Positions 19,427-27,752 of a stretch of DNA of 57,516 nucleotides are shown here, piece by piece. The stretch spans positions 1 through 57,516 of the forward strand of contig PHDA01000017.1 of assembly GCA_002842465.1 (NCBI GenBank), read 5' to 3'. Below the pieces are notes generated by a model that saw only the letters and a list, made by a program, of their open reading frames with translations, did not search any database and had not been told where the DNA came from. A program made the translations under genes and the position numbers. How positions within the stretch are numbered: the first letter of the stretch is position 1; every line of letters starts with the position of its first letter. The stretch comes from Bacteroidetes bacterium HGW-Bacteroidetes-7. Lineage in GTDB: Bacteria; Bacteroidota; Bacteroidia; Bacteroidales; UBA932.

Positions 19427-20686
19427 TTATTTAGTGTTAGCCTTTTTAAGTTTGCTTACAGCACTTTCAAGTGATTCATCCGGTTCGATAATGTTGTAAT
19501 CTTCCCAGAAATCTTTATCGTAAAAACTGTCAACTTTGTCATAAAGTGCCTGGCTCTCTCTGAATGCAAGTTTTGCAGGAATTCTGGTTGCATTCTCCTC
19601 TCTGCCGCCTGTGATTACTGTCTCTGAAACTATTGTATAGTTTGTAGAGAAGAGGCGTTTTTTCCAGTCACATTTAAATCTCATTTCACTTCTTATGTAG
19701 CTGAGATAGGTGCGGTCGTCTCTCTGCTTATAGTTTACAAGGAATGTAATCTCATCGGGCCTAAACTGCATTCCCATTGGTTTTTTCTTTAAAATAGCCT
19801 GGGTTGCTTTGTTTCTGTCATCCATACTTACACTAAAAACAGCTTTTGAGAATGTAAGATTGTCTTTATCGATGTACAATTTACCATAATGTAGCGCATA
19901 AGGAAGTGAAACTTTTGGTTCGAAGGCTACAACAAAATGTGCTCTGTCGTCAATCATTACAGACTCCTCGATTGCAAATTTGTAGTAGGAGAGTGTCTCT
20001 TCATTAAGCATTAGGTCGGGGTTTTTTACTACATCCAGATAGATTGCAAGTGTTGGACCGCCTAGGAGCCTTACCATTAGGGTGTCCTGAGGGTTTGGGC
20101 TAATGAGTTTACGACCTTTGTAAATCTGCACCACATCTCTGTTAAGTCCTTGTTGATAAGGTGTTTTGAATACCTCTACAATTGCTTCAGAAACATTAAT
20201 ATAGGTTCGTCTTTTTCTAATGGTCTCCCTGTAAAATCCTTCCAAAAGGGCTGTGTTCGGGCTGTAATTATACTCAATTCTGCTGATTGCCCTTCTTACA
20301 AGAGCTTCGGCGTCAAAGCCAAGAACTGTAATCTCTTCAAGTAAATTTGCATTAGGAGTGAGAAGGATTTCGACATCTGTCATATCCCCTTTCCTGATGG
20401 TTTGATTGTGGGTGGAGTATCCCAGGTGAGAGACCTTAATGCTTTTGGCATTTAGGGAGTCCTTGATTTTAATGGAAAATTCTCCGTTGATATTTGTAAC
20501 GGTTCCTATGTTGGACCCGGGAACGGAGATGCTTACATAGTCAAGAGCTCTTTTATTTGTTTTGTCTTTAACTACTCCTTTTACAGTAATGTAATCTTTA
20601 CCGTCCTGTGCAAAGGTAGGAGCAATGCATGCCAGCATAATAACTGCTGCAAGTAATCCTGCGATTTTTGTGAATGTTGTTTTCAT
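19427..20686 (-). CDS. CarboxypepD_reg-domain exported protein, paralogue of the 16359 gene
   Basis: Exported protein of 419 residues (signal peptide about 1-26, ending TFAQ). Residues about 33-115 form a CarboxypepD_reg-like beta-sandwich (GVVKDKTNKRALDYVSISV, GTVTNINGEFSIKI, KVSHLGYSTHN). The remaining 290 residues resemble the C-terminal part of the protein at 16359 (YNYSPNTALLEGFYRETIR, SEAIVEVFKTPYQ, DKDFWEDYNII against DEDFWGNFNSI), but there is no STN domain. It is the first gene of the sigma-FecR operon (48-base gap to sigma). Likely cell-envelope located. No catalytic motif recognised. Confidence 0.8.
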   Translation of the reverse strand: MKTTFTKIAGLLAAVIMLACIAPTFAQDGKDYITVKGVVKDKTNKRALDYVSISVPGSNIGTVTNINGEFSIKIKDSLNAKSIKVSHLGYSTHNQTIRKGDMTDVEILLTPNANLLEEITVLGFDAEALVRRAISRIEYNYSPNTALLEGFYRETIRKRRTYINVSEAIVEVFKTPYQQGLNRDVVQIYKGRKLISPNPQDTLMVRLLGGPTLAIYLDVVKNPDLMLNEETLSYYKFAIEESVMIDDRAHFVVAFEPKVSLPYALHYGKLYIDKDNLTFSKAVFSVSMDDRNKATQAILKKKPMGMQFRPDEITFLVNYKQRDDRTYLSYIRSEMRFKCDWKKRLFSTNYTIVSETVITGGREENATRIPAKLAFRESQALYDKVDSFYDKDFWEDYNIIEPDESLESAVSKLKKANTK

Positions 20687-20802
20687 TGCTAATTATTTAA
20701 AATGAATAAAGTCGGATAATTTGTTGTTCTGCATATAAGACTGCCAGGAAACAAAAAACCCTAAACTTTTGTGAAAATTTTAAATAAATATTTTTTGGAG
20801 GG

Positions 20803-21714
20803 CTATATAATATTGACTCCGGAAAGTTTTTCAGACACAGTCCAAAGTTGTTCTGCTACATCTTTTTTGAAGAGAGAGTCATCACTTGTGCTCATAGTGG
20901 GGTATCCCCACATGTTCTGAAATCCTCCTGGGCCTATGTACTCTCCTCCCTTAAGATCTGGATTAGAAACGGAGTACAACAGCGGAAGGGCTCCCATATG
21001 TGCAGGCTGAGCTATCATGTTGAAGAAGAATTTAAAAAGTGTTCCACTCTCTTTGCCTGACCCTCTTGAAGCAAGATTTGTGGCCGAAACTCCGGGGTGA
21101 CAAATGATACTCTTTATGGTTGAGTTATTAAGTTTTAGTCTTCTGTCAAACTCTTTACCGAATAGTAGGTTTGCATATTTGCTCTGTGAATAAAACTTTG
21201 CAGATGAATACCCTTTGGAGCCGTCAAGATTGTCAAAGTCCATTTTCCCCATTCTGGCTGCAATACTGCTTACTGTGACAACCCTTGCCGCAGGAGATCT
21301 CCTCAGTGCCGGCATCAGAAGTCCGGTAAGAGCAAAGTGGCCGAGGTGATTTGTTGCGAACTGCAATTCAAGGTTGTCGGCACTTATGGTAAATGGAGGA
21401 AACATTACTCCTGCATTGTTAATAAGGATATCGAGAGTGTCATATATAGATAAAAACTCGTGAGAGAAATCCCGGACACTTTGCATAGAGTCCATATTAA
21501 TCTGCATAAGCCTCACCTTTGCTCCGGGGTTGTCTGAGCAAATAAAACGGACGGCCCTCTCTCCTTTACTAAGTGAGCGAACAGCCATGATTACCTCTGC
21601 ACCCTTAGAGGATAAAATTTTTGAAACCTCAAGCCCCAGCCCGCTGGATGCTCCTGTGATTACCACCCTTTTCCCGGTCATGTCCGGTACCATCTCTACA
21701 TTCCATTTACTCAT
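20803..21714 (-). CDS. Short-chain dehydrogenase/reductase (protochlorophyllide/retinol dehydrogenase-like)
   Basis: NAD(P)-dependent oxidoreductase of 303 residues with a Rossmann fold. The nucleotide motif TGASSGLG is near residue 20, NNAG follows at about 97, and the catalytic S...YxxxK is S-x-YSQSKYAN. The sequence style (VRSLSKGERAV, FATNHLGHFALTGLL, VTVSSIAARMG) is that of the WW-domain oxidoreductase/retinol-dehydrogenase-like branch. Substrate unknown. It lies 16 bases after the Smr-domain gene and is probably cotranscribed with it. Confidence 0.9.
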   Translation of the reverse strand: MSKWNVEMVPDMTGKRVVITGASSGLGLEVSKILSSKGAEVIMAVRSLSKGERAVRFICSDNPGAKVRLMQINMDSMQSVRDFSHEFLSIYDTLDILINNAGVMFPPFTISADNLELQFATNHLGHFALTGLLMPALRRSPAARVVTVSSIAARMGKMDFDNLDGSKGYSSAKFYSQSKYANLLFGKEFDRRLKLNNSTIKSIICHPGVSATNLASRGSGKESGTLFKFFFNMIAQPAHMGALPLLYSVSNPDLKGGEYIGPGGFQNMWGYPTMSTSDDSLFKKDVAEQLWTVSEKLSGVNII

Positions 21715-21730
21715 GATGAATCTTATTAAT

Positions 21731-22024
21731 TTATCTTATTGTTACCCTCAGGGCACCCTGATATCCAAATGTTGCAAAAGGGGCATCTTCATAAGTGAAG
21801 GTAGGAAATTTTTGCTTCAAGATATCTGTCATCTTTTGCCTCAACACACCTGCGCCACCTCCATGTACAAAATCAATTTTTTTACCCTTTTGAAACCTAT
21901 TGGCTGCCAATGTTCTTTCAAAATGTTCGAGTTGGTATATGAGACAGTCTGCCGGGGAAAAGCTTCGGTACCCCCTGGCAATTTTTTCTATGTGCAGATC
22001 TGTTACCGATACAATACTCTTCAT
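21731..22024 (-). CDS. Smr/MutS2-type domain protein
   Basis: Small protein of 97 residues made of a single Smr domain: TDLHIEKI at the start, FERTLAANRFQKGKKIDFVHGGGAGVLR in the middle (the conserved HGxGxGxLR motif) and FGYQGALRVTI at the end. Smr domains are DNA or RNA nicking/binding modules. A stand-alone Smr of this size is common in Bacteroidota, often as part of DUF2027 proteins. It is divergent from arsR, with the palindrome at 22115 between them. Confidence 0.75.
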   Translation of the reverse strand: MKSIVSVTDLHIEKIARGYRSFSPADCLIYQLEHFERTLAANRFQKGKKIDFVHGGGAGVLRQKMTDILKQKFPTFTYEDAPFATFGYQGALRVTIR

Positions 22025-22114
22025 AATTTCTGCTTGAGGTACTTTTTTGTTTTCTGCAAAAATGCAGCCGCAATTTAATGAAATTTATGTTAAGAAATTT
22101 GCAGCTGATAAATA

Positions 22115-22136
22115 TATGTCGTAACATTACGACATA
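22115..22136. promoter_or_regulatory. Perfect palindrome, probable ArsR operator
   Basis: TATGTCGTAA (22115-22124), a CA spacer, then TTACGACATA (22127-22136): 10-bp arms without a mismatch, 12 bases before the arsR start codon. ArsR/SmtB repressors bind dyads of this size over their own promoter. It also lies upstream of the divergent Smr-SDR pair and may affect both directions. Confidence 0.75.
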
Positions 22137-22148
22137 ATTCGCAATATC

Positions 22149-22517
22149 ATGAAAAGATTAGATAAGTTCGATAGTGAGTTGAATGAAATTGCACTTTTTG
22201 CAAAAGCGGTGTCCAACCCGGCGCGTTTGGCAATCTTAAGATATCTTGCACAAGCAAAGAGCTGTATCTCAGGCGATATTTCAGACTTTCTTCCTTTAAG
22301 CAGAACTACGGTTTCACAACACCTTAAGGTGCTGAGAGACAGTGGTCTTATTAAGGGTGAAATTAATGGTCCTAGAATCAATTACTGCCTGAATGGAGTT
22401 CAGATTGAAAGATTCCTCAAAATGACAGAAAATTTCTTTGCTCCGGTAAGATCAGCCGAGGCCCTTTGCTCCGATTGTGAGGTTGATTCAGAAAAAAACA
22501 ATTTTAAACAGTTTTAA
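22149..22517 (+). CDS. arsR: ArsR-family arsenic-responsive repressor
   Basis: Winged-helix repressor of 122 residues: KAVSNPARLAILRYLA, then the recognition helix region LPLSRTTVSQHLKVLRDSGLI and the wing GEINGPRINYCLNG. Cysteines are C39, C80, C107 and C110. The usual alpha-3 CxC arsenite site is not seen, but a C-terminal C107-S-D-C110 pair could serve as an inducer site. It heads arsC, arsM and acr3, and the perfect dyad at 22115 is its likely target. Confidence 0.9.
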   Translation: MKRLDKFDSELNEIALFAKAVSNPARLAILRYLAQAKSCISGDISDFLPLSRTTVSQHLKVLRDSGLIKGEINGPRINYCLNGVQIERFLKMTENFFAPVRSAEALCSDCEVDSEKNNFKQF

Positions 22518-22528
22518 ATCAGATCAAT

Positions 22529-22954
22529 ATGAAAGTATTAATATTATGTACCGGAAACAGTTGCCGTAGTCAAATGGCACACGGGTTCCTACAATCTTTT
22601 GATAGCCGTATTACAGTAAGATCTGCCGGTACACAGCCCGCAGCAAGGGTCAACCAAACAGCCGTTAAGGTAATGGGTGAGATTGGAATTGATATCAGCA
22701 AAAATATTCCAACTCTAGTTGATGAATACATAAGCCAGGAGTGGGACTATGTAATAACTGTATGCGACGATGCAAATGAAACATGTCCGGTATTTATTGG
22801 TAAAGTGAAGAACAGACTTCACATGGGGTTTGAAGATCCTTCACATAAAACAGGGTCAGATGAGTTTGTAATGAGCGAATTTTACAGAATTAGAGATTTG
22901 ATAAAGGAGAGATTCTTTGCGTTTTATAATTCGCAGATCAAAAGCAGTTTGTAA
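22529..22954 (+). CDS. arsC: Arsenate reductase, thioredoxin-coupled low-MW phosphatase type
   Basis: Reduces arsenate to arsenite in the cytoplasm so that the efflux pump can export it. 141 residues. The nucleophile loop is C7-T-G-N-S-C12-R13 (CX5R), and the two resolving cysteines C79 and C86 (VCDDANETC) match the thioredoxin-dependent class. The catalytic acid region is FEDPSHKTG. It lies 11 bases after arsR in the same operon. Confidence 0.93.
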   Translation: MKVLILCTGNSCRSQMAHGFLQSFDSRITVRSAGTQPAARVNQTAVKVMGEIGIDISKNIPTLVDEYISQEWDYVITVCDDANETCPVFIGKVKNRLHMGFEDPSHKTGSDEFVMSEFYRIRDLIKERFFAFYNSQIKSSL

Positions 22955-23077
22955 CAAGAGTCAATCGCTTATCATTAATCTGCAAGCAGTAAAAAGCAAG
23001 CAACATACAGCAAGCGTCTAGTAGCAAATTGTAAACAGGAATATTGGACAACTTAAAAACAATAACCACTAATAATA

Positions 23078-23869
23078 ATGAAATCGTCAGATATTAAATT
23101 TGTTGTACAAGAGAAGTATGGCAAAATAGTCAAAGGAGGCTCTTGCTGTAGCGGAGCTTCGTGCTGCGGAGGCACCGAGTACAATATGTCAAGTGATGAG
23201 TATGCCAAAGCAGAGGGGTATAATCCTGATGCTGATTTTGGGCTTGGATGTGGTATTCCGGTAAATTATGCAGCAATCGGCAAGGGAGATAAAGTCCTTG
23301 ACCTGGGAAGCGGTGCCGGTAATGATTGTTTTGTTGCAAGGGCTTTGGTGGGCGAATCGGGTGAGGTTACAGGTCTGGATTTTACTGAGGAGATGGTAGC
23401 TAAAGCCAGAGAGAACTGTCTTAAAAAGGGCTATACTAATCTCATTTTTGTAAAGGGAGACATAGAGGATATGCCATTGCCTGATAATAAATATGATGTG
23501 GTATTGTCAAACTGTGTTTTGAACCTTGTCCCCGATAAACACAAGGCCTTTTTGGAAATATTCAGGGTCTTGAAACCGGGTGGGCATTTCTGTATCTCGG
23601 ATGTTGTAACAATGGGTGAACTACCGGAAAAGATGAAAACCGATGCCGAAATGTATGTTGGTTGTGTTGCAGGGGCTGAGTTGTACGACTCATATTTGGA
23701 AATCATTTCAAGCTGTGGATTCGCATCTGTTACTGTCCACAAGAAAAGCAAAATTGACCTCCCCGAAAATGTAATCAACAGCTATTTGACAAAAGAGGAG
23801 GCCGATGATTTTCTGAGTTCCCAAAAAGGAATATTCAGCATAACTGTTACCGGCGTTAAACCTATTTAA
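23078..23869 (+). CDS. arsM: Arsenite S-adenosylmethionine methyltransferase
   Basis: Methylates trivalent arsenic with SAM. 263 residues. SAM site LDLGSGAGNDCF (about 75-85). The As(III)-binding cysteines are C58 (GLGCG), C146 (SNCVLNL) and C196 (VGCVAG); the 50-residue C146-C196 spacing matches characterised ArsM proteins. A cysteine-rich N-terminal segment (C23, C24, C29, C30) typical of bacterial ArsM precedes the domain. The 123 bases between arsC and arsM carry imperfect AGCAAGC-type repeats but no terminator. Confidence 0.92.
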   Translation: MKSSDIKFVVQEKYGKIVKGGSCCSGASCCGGTEYNMSSDEYAKAEGYNPDADFGLGCGIPVNYAAIGKGDKVLDLGSGAGNDCFVARALVGESGEVTGLDFTEEMVAKARENCLKKGYTNLIFVKGDIEDMPLPDNKYDVVLSNCVLNLVPDKHKAFLEIFRVLKPGGHFCISDVVTMGELPEKMKTDAEMYVGCVAGAELYDSYLEIISSCGFASVTVHKKSKIDLPENVINSYLTKEEADDFLSSQKGIFSITVTGVKPI

Positions 23870-23977
23870 AAATGTAAATCAATTAACTGTCATCAATTAA
23901 ATGGCAGCTAATTATAAATAACGATCGTTTTAAGTTTCTCTTAAAAAATTTGATAATAACCAAATACAATAATAAAA

Positions 23978-25018
23978 ATGAATAAGTTACAAGGTATTTC
24001 CTTCTTTGACAGATATCTTTCGATCTGGGTTGCTTTGTGCATAGTTGCAGGAATTGCAATTGGAAAACTTTTACCGATTGTGCCAGAGGTTCTGGGTAAG
24101 CTTGAGTATGCAAATGTGTCAATACCAATTGCCATATTAATCTGGATTATGATCTTTCCAATGATGCTTAAGATTGATTTTACAAGTATTGTTGATGCTG
24201 TCAAGATGCCAAAAGGGTTATCAATTACCCTCACGGTAAACTGGTTGATAAAACCATTCAGCATGTTTGCAATTTCTTGGTTGTTCTTTCATTTCATCTT
24301 TAAAGCATTTATTCCTGCCGATGTTGCAAATGAATATCTTGCCGGCGCGGTACTACTCGGCGCGGCCCCTTGCACTGCAATGGTATTTGTCTGGAGCCAT
24401 CTTACCAAGGGCAATCCTGCCTACACTCTGGTTCAGGTGGCCATTAACGATCTTATAATTCTTGTGGCGTTTATTCCGATTGTAACATTTTTGCTGGGCA
24501 TAAGCGGGATAACCATTCCATGGGATACTCTCATAATGTCGGTTGTACTGTTTGTAGTCATTCCTCTCGTCTTAGCCTTCATTACCAGAAGATCCGTTAT
24601 AAAAGCGAAGGGTGCCGAGTTCTTTGAAAATACATTCCTTAGTAAATTCAAAAGCACAACAATTATTGGGTTACTGCTTACCCTAATCATAATTTTTTCT
24701 TTTCAGGGAGATAAGATTCTCAAGAACCCGCTTAATATTTTGCTGATAGCTGTGCCACTTGTACTGCAAACCTTTTTCATATTCTTTATTGCATACAAAT
24801 GGGCAAAAATGTGGAAACTACCTCACTGCATTGCTGCTCCTGCAGCGATGATTGGTGCAAGCAACTTTTTTGAGCTTTCGGTTGCAGTGGCCATAGTGTT
24901 GTTCGGCTTGAATTCAGGCGCAACACTTGTTACGGTTGTGGGAGTTTTAACCGAGGTTCCAGTAATGCTCACCCTTGTTAAGTACGCAAACAAAACAAGA
25001 GGGCAATTTCAGGCGTAA
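23978..25018 (+). CDS. acr3: ACR3-family arsenite efflux permease
   Basis: Inner-membrane arsenite exporter of 346 residues with about ten membrane segments. The family signature GAAPCTAMVFVWSHLTKGNPAYTLVQVAINDL contains the essential cysteine, and a second conserved block is PAAMIGASNFFELSVAVAI near the C terminus. Last gene of the arsenic operon. Its stop codon is 20 bases from the convergent deacetylase-like gene, with a repeat end in between. Confidence 0.95.
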   Translation: MNKLQGISFFDRYLSIWVALCIVAGIAIGKLLPIVPEVLGKLEYANVSIPIAILIWIMIFPMMLKIDFTSIVDAVKMPKGLSITLTVNWLIKPFSMFAISWLFFHFIFKAFIPADVANEYLAGAVLLGAAPCTAMVFVWSHLTKGNPAYTLVQVAINDLIILVAFIPIVTFLLGISGITIPWDTLIMSVVLFVVIPLVLAFITRRSVIKAKGAEFFENTFLSKFKSTTIIGLLLTLIIIFSFQGDKILKNPLNILLIAVPLVLQTFFIFFIAYKWAKMWKLPHCIAAPAAMIGASNFFELSVAVAIVLFGLNSGATLVTVVGVLTEVPVMLTLVKYANKTRGQFQA

Positions 25019-25021
25019 CCA

Positions 25022-25041
25022 CAAACTGGCGCGGAGAATTA
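25022..25041. repeat. Solo end of the palindromic repeat seen at 34.8 and 36.1 kb
   Basis: CAAACTGGCGCGGAGAATTA here is nearly identical to the right end of the repeat at 34843-34862. As there, the final TTA supplies the TAA stop of the minus-strand gene. No left end is present, so this is a fragment or a solo arm. It fills almost the whole space between acr3 and the next gene. Confidence 0.6.
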
Positions 25042-26391
25042 TCGCTGTATGATTTCGATAAGTGCGCTGTTTGGAAGTGCGTTGTAAAGAATGTATCGCC
25101 CTTTGCTATCATTTAGCAACTTGGACTTCAGATATGTGTCGCCCTGTTTAACCGTCGCTCCAACCCACTCGTTAGGAATGTAGGTCTTCAATGTCATTGG
25201 GTGATCGTACAGCTCTTTATCCAGCGAGTGTTTTAGCTCTATAGCTATCTTTCCTCCAGATGCTTTGCCTGCAGTGGTTTGAGTAAGGCTCGCGTACATG
25301 CGCTGCCTTATATATTTAACGGCATCCTTAAAGGTTGCTGTCCAGATTTTATCATCGTGCTTCTTAATGTAGGTGAAAAAATCGGTAACCTCTTTCTCGG
25401 TTTTGGGTTCGTACCCGATTCCGTCAACTCCGTGAAATGTGAGAACCAGCCAAACTTTTTCATGAGTCAGACAGGTGTCAACCCATGCATTCATAGCCTC
25501 AATTGTTGTGCTTGTCTTGGGCCCTCTTTGCCACTGTACATACTCCTTTGAGGAGGTCCCGGGAGCCATTCGGTTCCATCTGTTAATCTCTTCGAGGAAA
25601 GGTTCTGGCATTCTGTTTCTTAATGCCGGGTGTAATTTGTAGGCAAACTCCATTACCCTCTTATTTTCACTGCCGTGGGGGCATTCTGCCGAAAAGGTGT
25701 GAGCAGGACCAAGGTTTTTAAGAATTTCATCTTTGCTTTTTTCGAGTTCATACAAAAGATTTGCATCATCATAAATTGCAAGCTGAGGATGTGTTACAGT
25801 GTGGCTTCCGAATTCATGACCCTGCTTTGCAATCTCTTTAAGTTCTCTCCAGGTAATATCAACATCCGGGTTATCATAAATATTTGAAGGGTTGTCGGGC
25901 TTGATTTCGCCGGAGTTGATTTTATCGTATGCCTCCTGAATATGTCTGTAGGCCTCGTCAAATTTCCCAAGTTCGAACATATCTCCTGCCCGGGTGTGGT
26001 ATAATCTAGCCTCCATACTTCCAACATACCTTATGGCAGATGCTCTTTCAAAAAAGTTATCCCTGTTAACCGGTACAGTACGGGATTCATTTATAATCTC
26101 ATTAATATCTCTTCCCACAAAAGCACCTATGTCCTCTGAACCGGATATATCGCCGGTGACAATATAAAATGTGGCGGGAAGGTTAAGCTTATTCATAATG
26201 GGGAGTGCAACCTTAAACTGGTTAATGGTTCCTCCATCATAGGTTATTGAAATGGCCGAGCTTTTTCCGTTATACCATCTTGTGATTTCGGTCTGACCGT
26301 GTGCGTTTATCGAAGAGAGCAGAACCAAAAGGCTAATGCAACCCTGTAAATAAATAGTGGTTGGAATTGATGGTTTGGCTAGTTTTTTCAT
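25039..26391 (-). CDS. Polysaccharide-deacetylase-like exported protein with altered metal motif
   Basis: Exported protein of 450 residues (signal peptide about 1-32, SINAHGQ). NodB-like fold: motif 1 is ITYDGG (about 47-52), motif 2 is SHTVTHPQ. In active CE4 enzymes motif 1 is TFDDG, with the second Asp binding the metal; here it is Gly, so the His-His-Asp site is incomplete. An insertion of roughly 100 residues separates the two motifs (DEAYRHIQEAYDKINSGEIKPDNP). The C-terminal 100 residues form a beta-rich extra domain (IAIELKHSLDKELYDHP). It may act on a carbohydrate with a different metal ligand or only bind one. Confidence 0.8.
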   Translation of the reverse strand: MKKLAKPSIPTTIYLQGCISLLVLLSSINAHGQTEITRWYNGKSSAISITYDGGTINQFKVALPIMNKLNLPATFYIVTGDISGSEDIGAFVGRDINEIINESRTVPVNRDNFFERASAIRYVGSMEARLYHTRAGDMFELGKFDEAYRHIQEAYDKINSGEIKPDNPSNIYDNPDVDITWRELKEIAKQGHEFGSHTVTHPQLAIYDDANLLYELEKSKDEILKNLGPAHTFSAECPHGSENKRVMEFAYKLHPALRNRMPEPFLEEINRWNRMAPGTSSKEYVQWQRGPKTSTTIEAMNAWVDTCLTHEKVWLVLTFHGVDGIGYEPKTEKEVTDFFTYIKKHDDKIWTATFKDAVKYIRQRMYASLTQTTAGKASGGKIAIELKHSLDKELYDHPMTLKTYIPNEWVGATVKQGDTYLKSKLLNDSKGRYILYNALPNSALIEIIQR

Positions 26392-26446
26392 AATGTGTCC
26401 TCCGATTAATGTTATGCCAATTTAGATATTTTATTAATATGAAAAC

Positions 26447-26477
26447 TTTGTAGTATCAAAATTTGTTTGTAAATTTG
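26447..26477 (+). promoter_or_regulatory. Bacteroidota promoter of the Fur-family gene
   Basis: TTTG (26447-26450), 19 bases, TAAATTTG (26470-26477): both boxes match the -33/-7 consensus with correct spacing, 35 bases before the ATG. Confidence 0.75.
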
Positions 26478-26481
26478 AATA

Positions 26482-26497
26482 ATTCTTAATTAGGAAT
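26482..26497. promoter_or_regulatory. Near-palindromic Fur/PerR-type operator candidate
   Basis: ATTCTTAATTAGGAAT is a dyad with 14 of 16 positions symmetric. It lies just downstream of the -7 box and 15 bases before the start of the Fur-family gene, a common place for autoregulation. AT-rich dyads of this size fit PerR-like boxes, but no second copy was found before the peroxiredoxin gene. Confidence 0.45.
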
Positions 26498-26512
26498 AAA
26501 TATTATTATTAA

Positions 26513-26941
26513 ATGAGTTCAAATTTAAGAGAACAATTGTCGCAAGCGGGCCTTAAGGTTACGCCGCAGCGTGTTGCTGTGCTGGAGTCTTTCAATAATG
26601 CGCCCAAACATCCGACTGCTGAGCAGATTATTTCCCAAGTGCGATTGAAACATCAGGAAATTGCAGTTGGTACCATATATAATATTCTGGATACATTGGT
26701 TGATAAAGGTATTATATCAAGAGTCAAAACCGACCGGGATATTATGAGATACGATTCTATTTCAGAAAAACATCACCATTTATACTGTTCAGAATCACAA
26801 ACTATTGCAGACTATTACGACGATGAGCTCAACATAATGCTGGAAGAGTACTTCAGAAAAAAGAGAATAGAAAACTTCTCGGTTGAAGAGGTAAAACTTC
26901 AGATAACGGGTAAATTCAAAACTCTGAGTAAAACCAAGTAA
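26513..26941 (+). CDS. Fur-family regulator, PerR-like
   Basis: Metal-dependent repressor of 142 residues: winged helix (QAGLKVTPQRVAVLESF, HPTAEQIISQVRLKH, VGTIYNILDTLVDKGIISRV) and a dimerisation part with EKHHHLYCSES. The C-terminal CxxC pairs that hold structural zinc in many Fur and PerR proteins are absent; only one Cys follows the HHH cluster. A peroxiredoxin gene follows 100 bases downstream on the same strand, which favours a peroxide-sensing (PerR) role over iron or zinc control. This is an inference. Confidence 0.85.
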   Translation: MSSNLREQLSQAGLKVTPQRVAVLESFNNAPKHPTAEQIISQVRLKHQEIAVGTIYNILDTLVDKGIISRVKTDRDIMRYDSISEKHHHLYCSESQTIADYYDDELNIMLEEYFRKKRIENFSVEEVKLQITGKFKTLSKTK

Positions 26942-27041
26942 TTAGAAGTGTAATCAGCACCATATTAAGCACTTTAGCAATTTAACAATTCAACTCAGCA
27001 ACGCAATAAAAGGAATATTCAACATTAAAAAATAATACAAT

Positions 27042-27746
27042 ATGGAAACAAATCAATTTTCGATGCCAAGAATAGGAGAGGCAGCTCCTGAATTTAACGC
27101 AATAACCACTCAAGGTGATATTAATTTCCCGGGAGATTATAAAGGTAGTTGGGTAATTCTATTTAGCCACCCGGCCGATTTTACGCCGGTTTGCACATCT
27201 GAATTCATGACCTTTGCAACAATGGAGAAGCAATTTAACGATGTTAATTGTAAACTTGTTGGTCTTTCGGTGGACGGCCTTTACAGCCACATTGCATGGC
27301 TTAGAACAATAAAGGAGAAGATAGAGTACAAAGGGATGAAGGATGTGGAGGTAACATTCCCTCTTATTGAGGATATTACAATGGAGGTTGCCAAAAAATA
27401 TGGAATGATGCAACCTGGAGAGAGTAACACCAAGGCGGTTAGAGCCGTTTTTGTTATTGACCCTAAGGGCATTATCAGAACTATTATTTACTATCCATTA
27501 AGTCTCGGCAGAAACTTTAGTGAGCTTTACAGAGTGGTAATAGCTTTACAAACTGCAGATAAATTTGGCGTTGCCACTCCTGCCGATTGGCGTCCGGGTG
27601 ACGATGTAATTGTTCCAACTGCCGGTTCATGTGGAGTTGCAAAACAAAGAATGGAGAGCAAGGAGGAGATGAAGTGCTACGACTGGTTCTTCTGCACCAA
27701 GAAGCTTTCTGCAGAAAAGGTTATGTCGGAAATTAAAAAGGGATAA
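27042..27746 (+). CDS. Peroxiredoxin, Prx6-like
   Basis: Thiol peroxidase of 234 residues in the AhpC/TSA family. The peroxidatic Cys is C51 in HPADFTPVCTSEF. The long C-terminal dimer domain (PADWRPGDDVIVP) marks the Prx6 group. Three further cysteines, C197, C212 and C218, lie at the C terminus and could act as resolving residues, as in archaeal-type Prx6 enzymes. Likely under the control of the adjacent PerR-like regulator. Confidence 0.92.
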   Translation: METNQFSMPRIGEAAPEFNAITTQGDINFPGDYKGSWVILFSHPADFTPVCTSEFMTFATMEKQFNDVNCKLVGLSVDGLYSHIAWLRTIKEKIEYKGMKDVEVTFPLIEDITMEVAKKYGMMQPGESNTKAVRAVFVIDPKGIIRTIIYYPLSLGRNFSELYRVVIALQTADKFGVATPADWRPGDDVIVPTAGSCGVAKQRMESKEEMKCYDWFFCTKKLSAEKVMSEIKKG

Positions 27747-27752
27747 TTTTCC

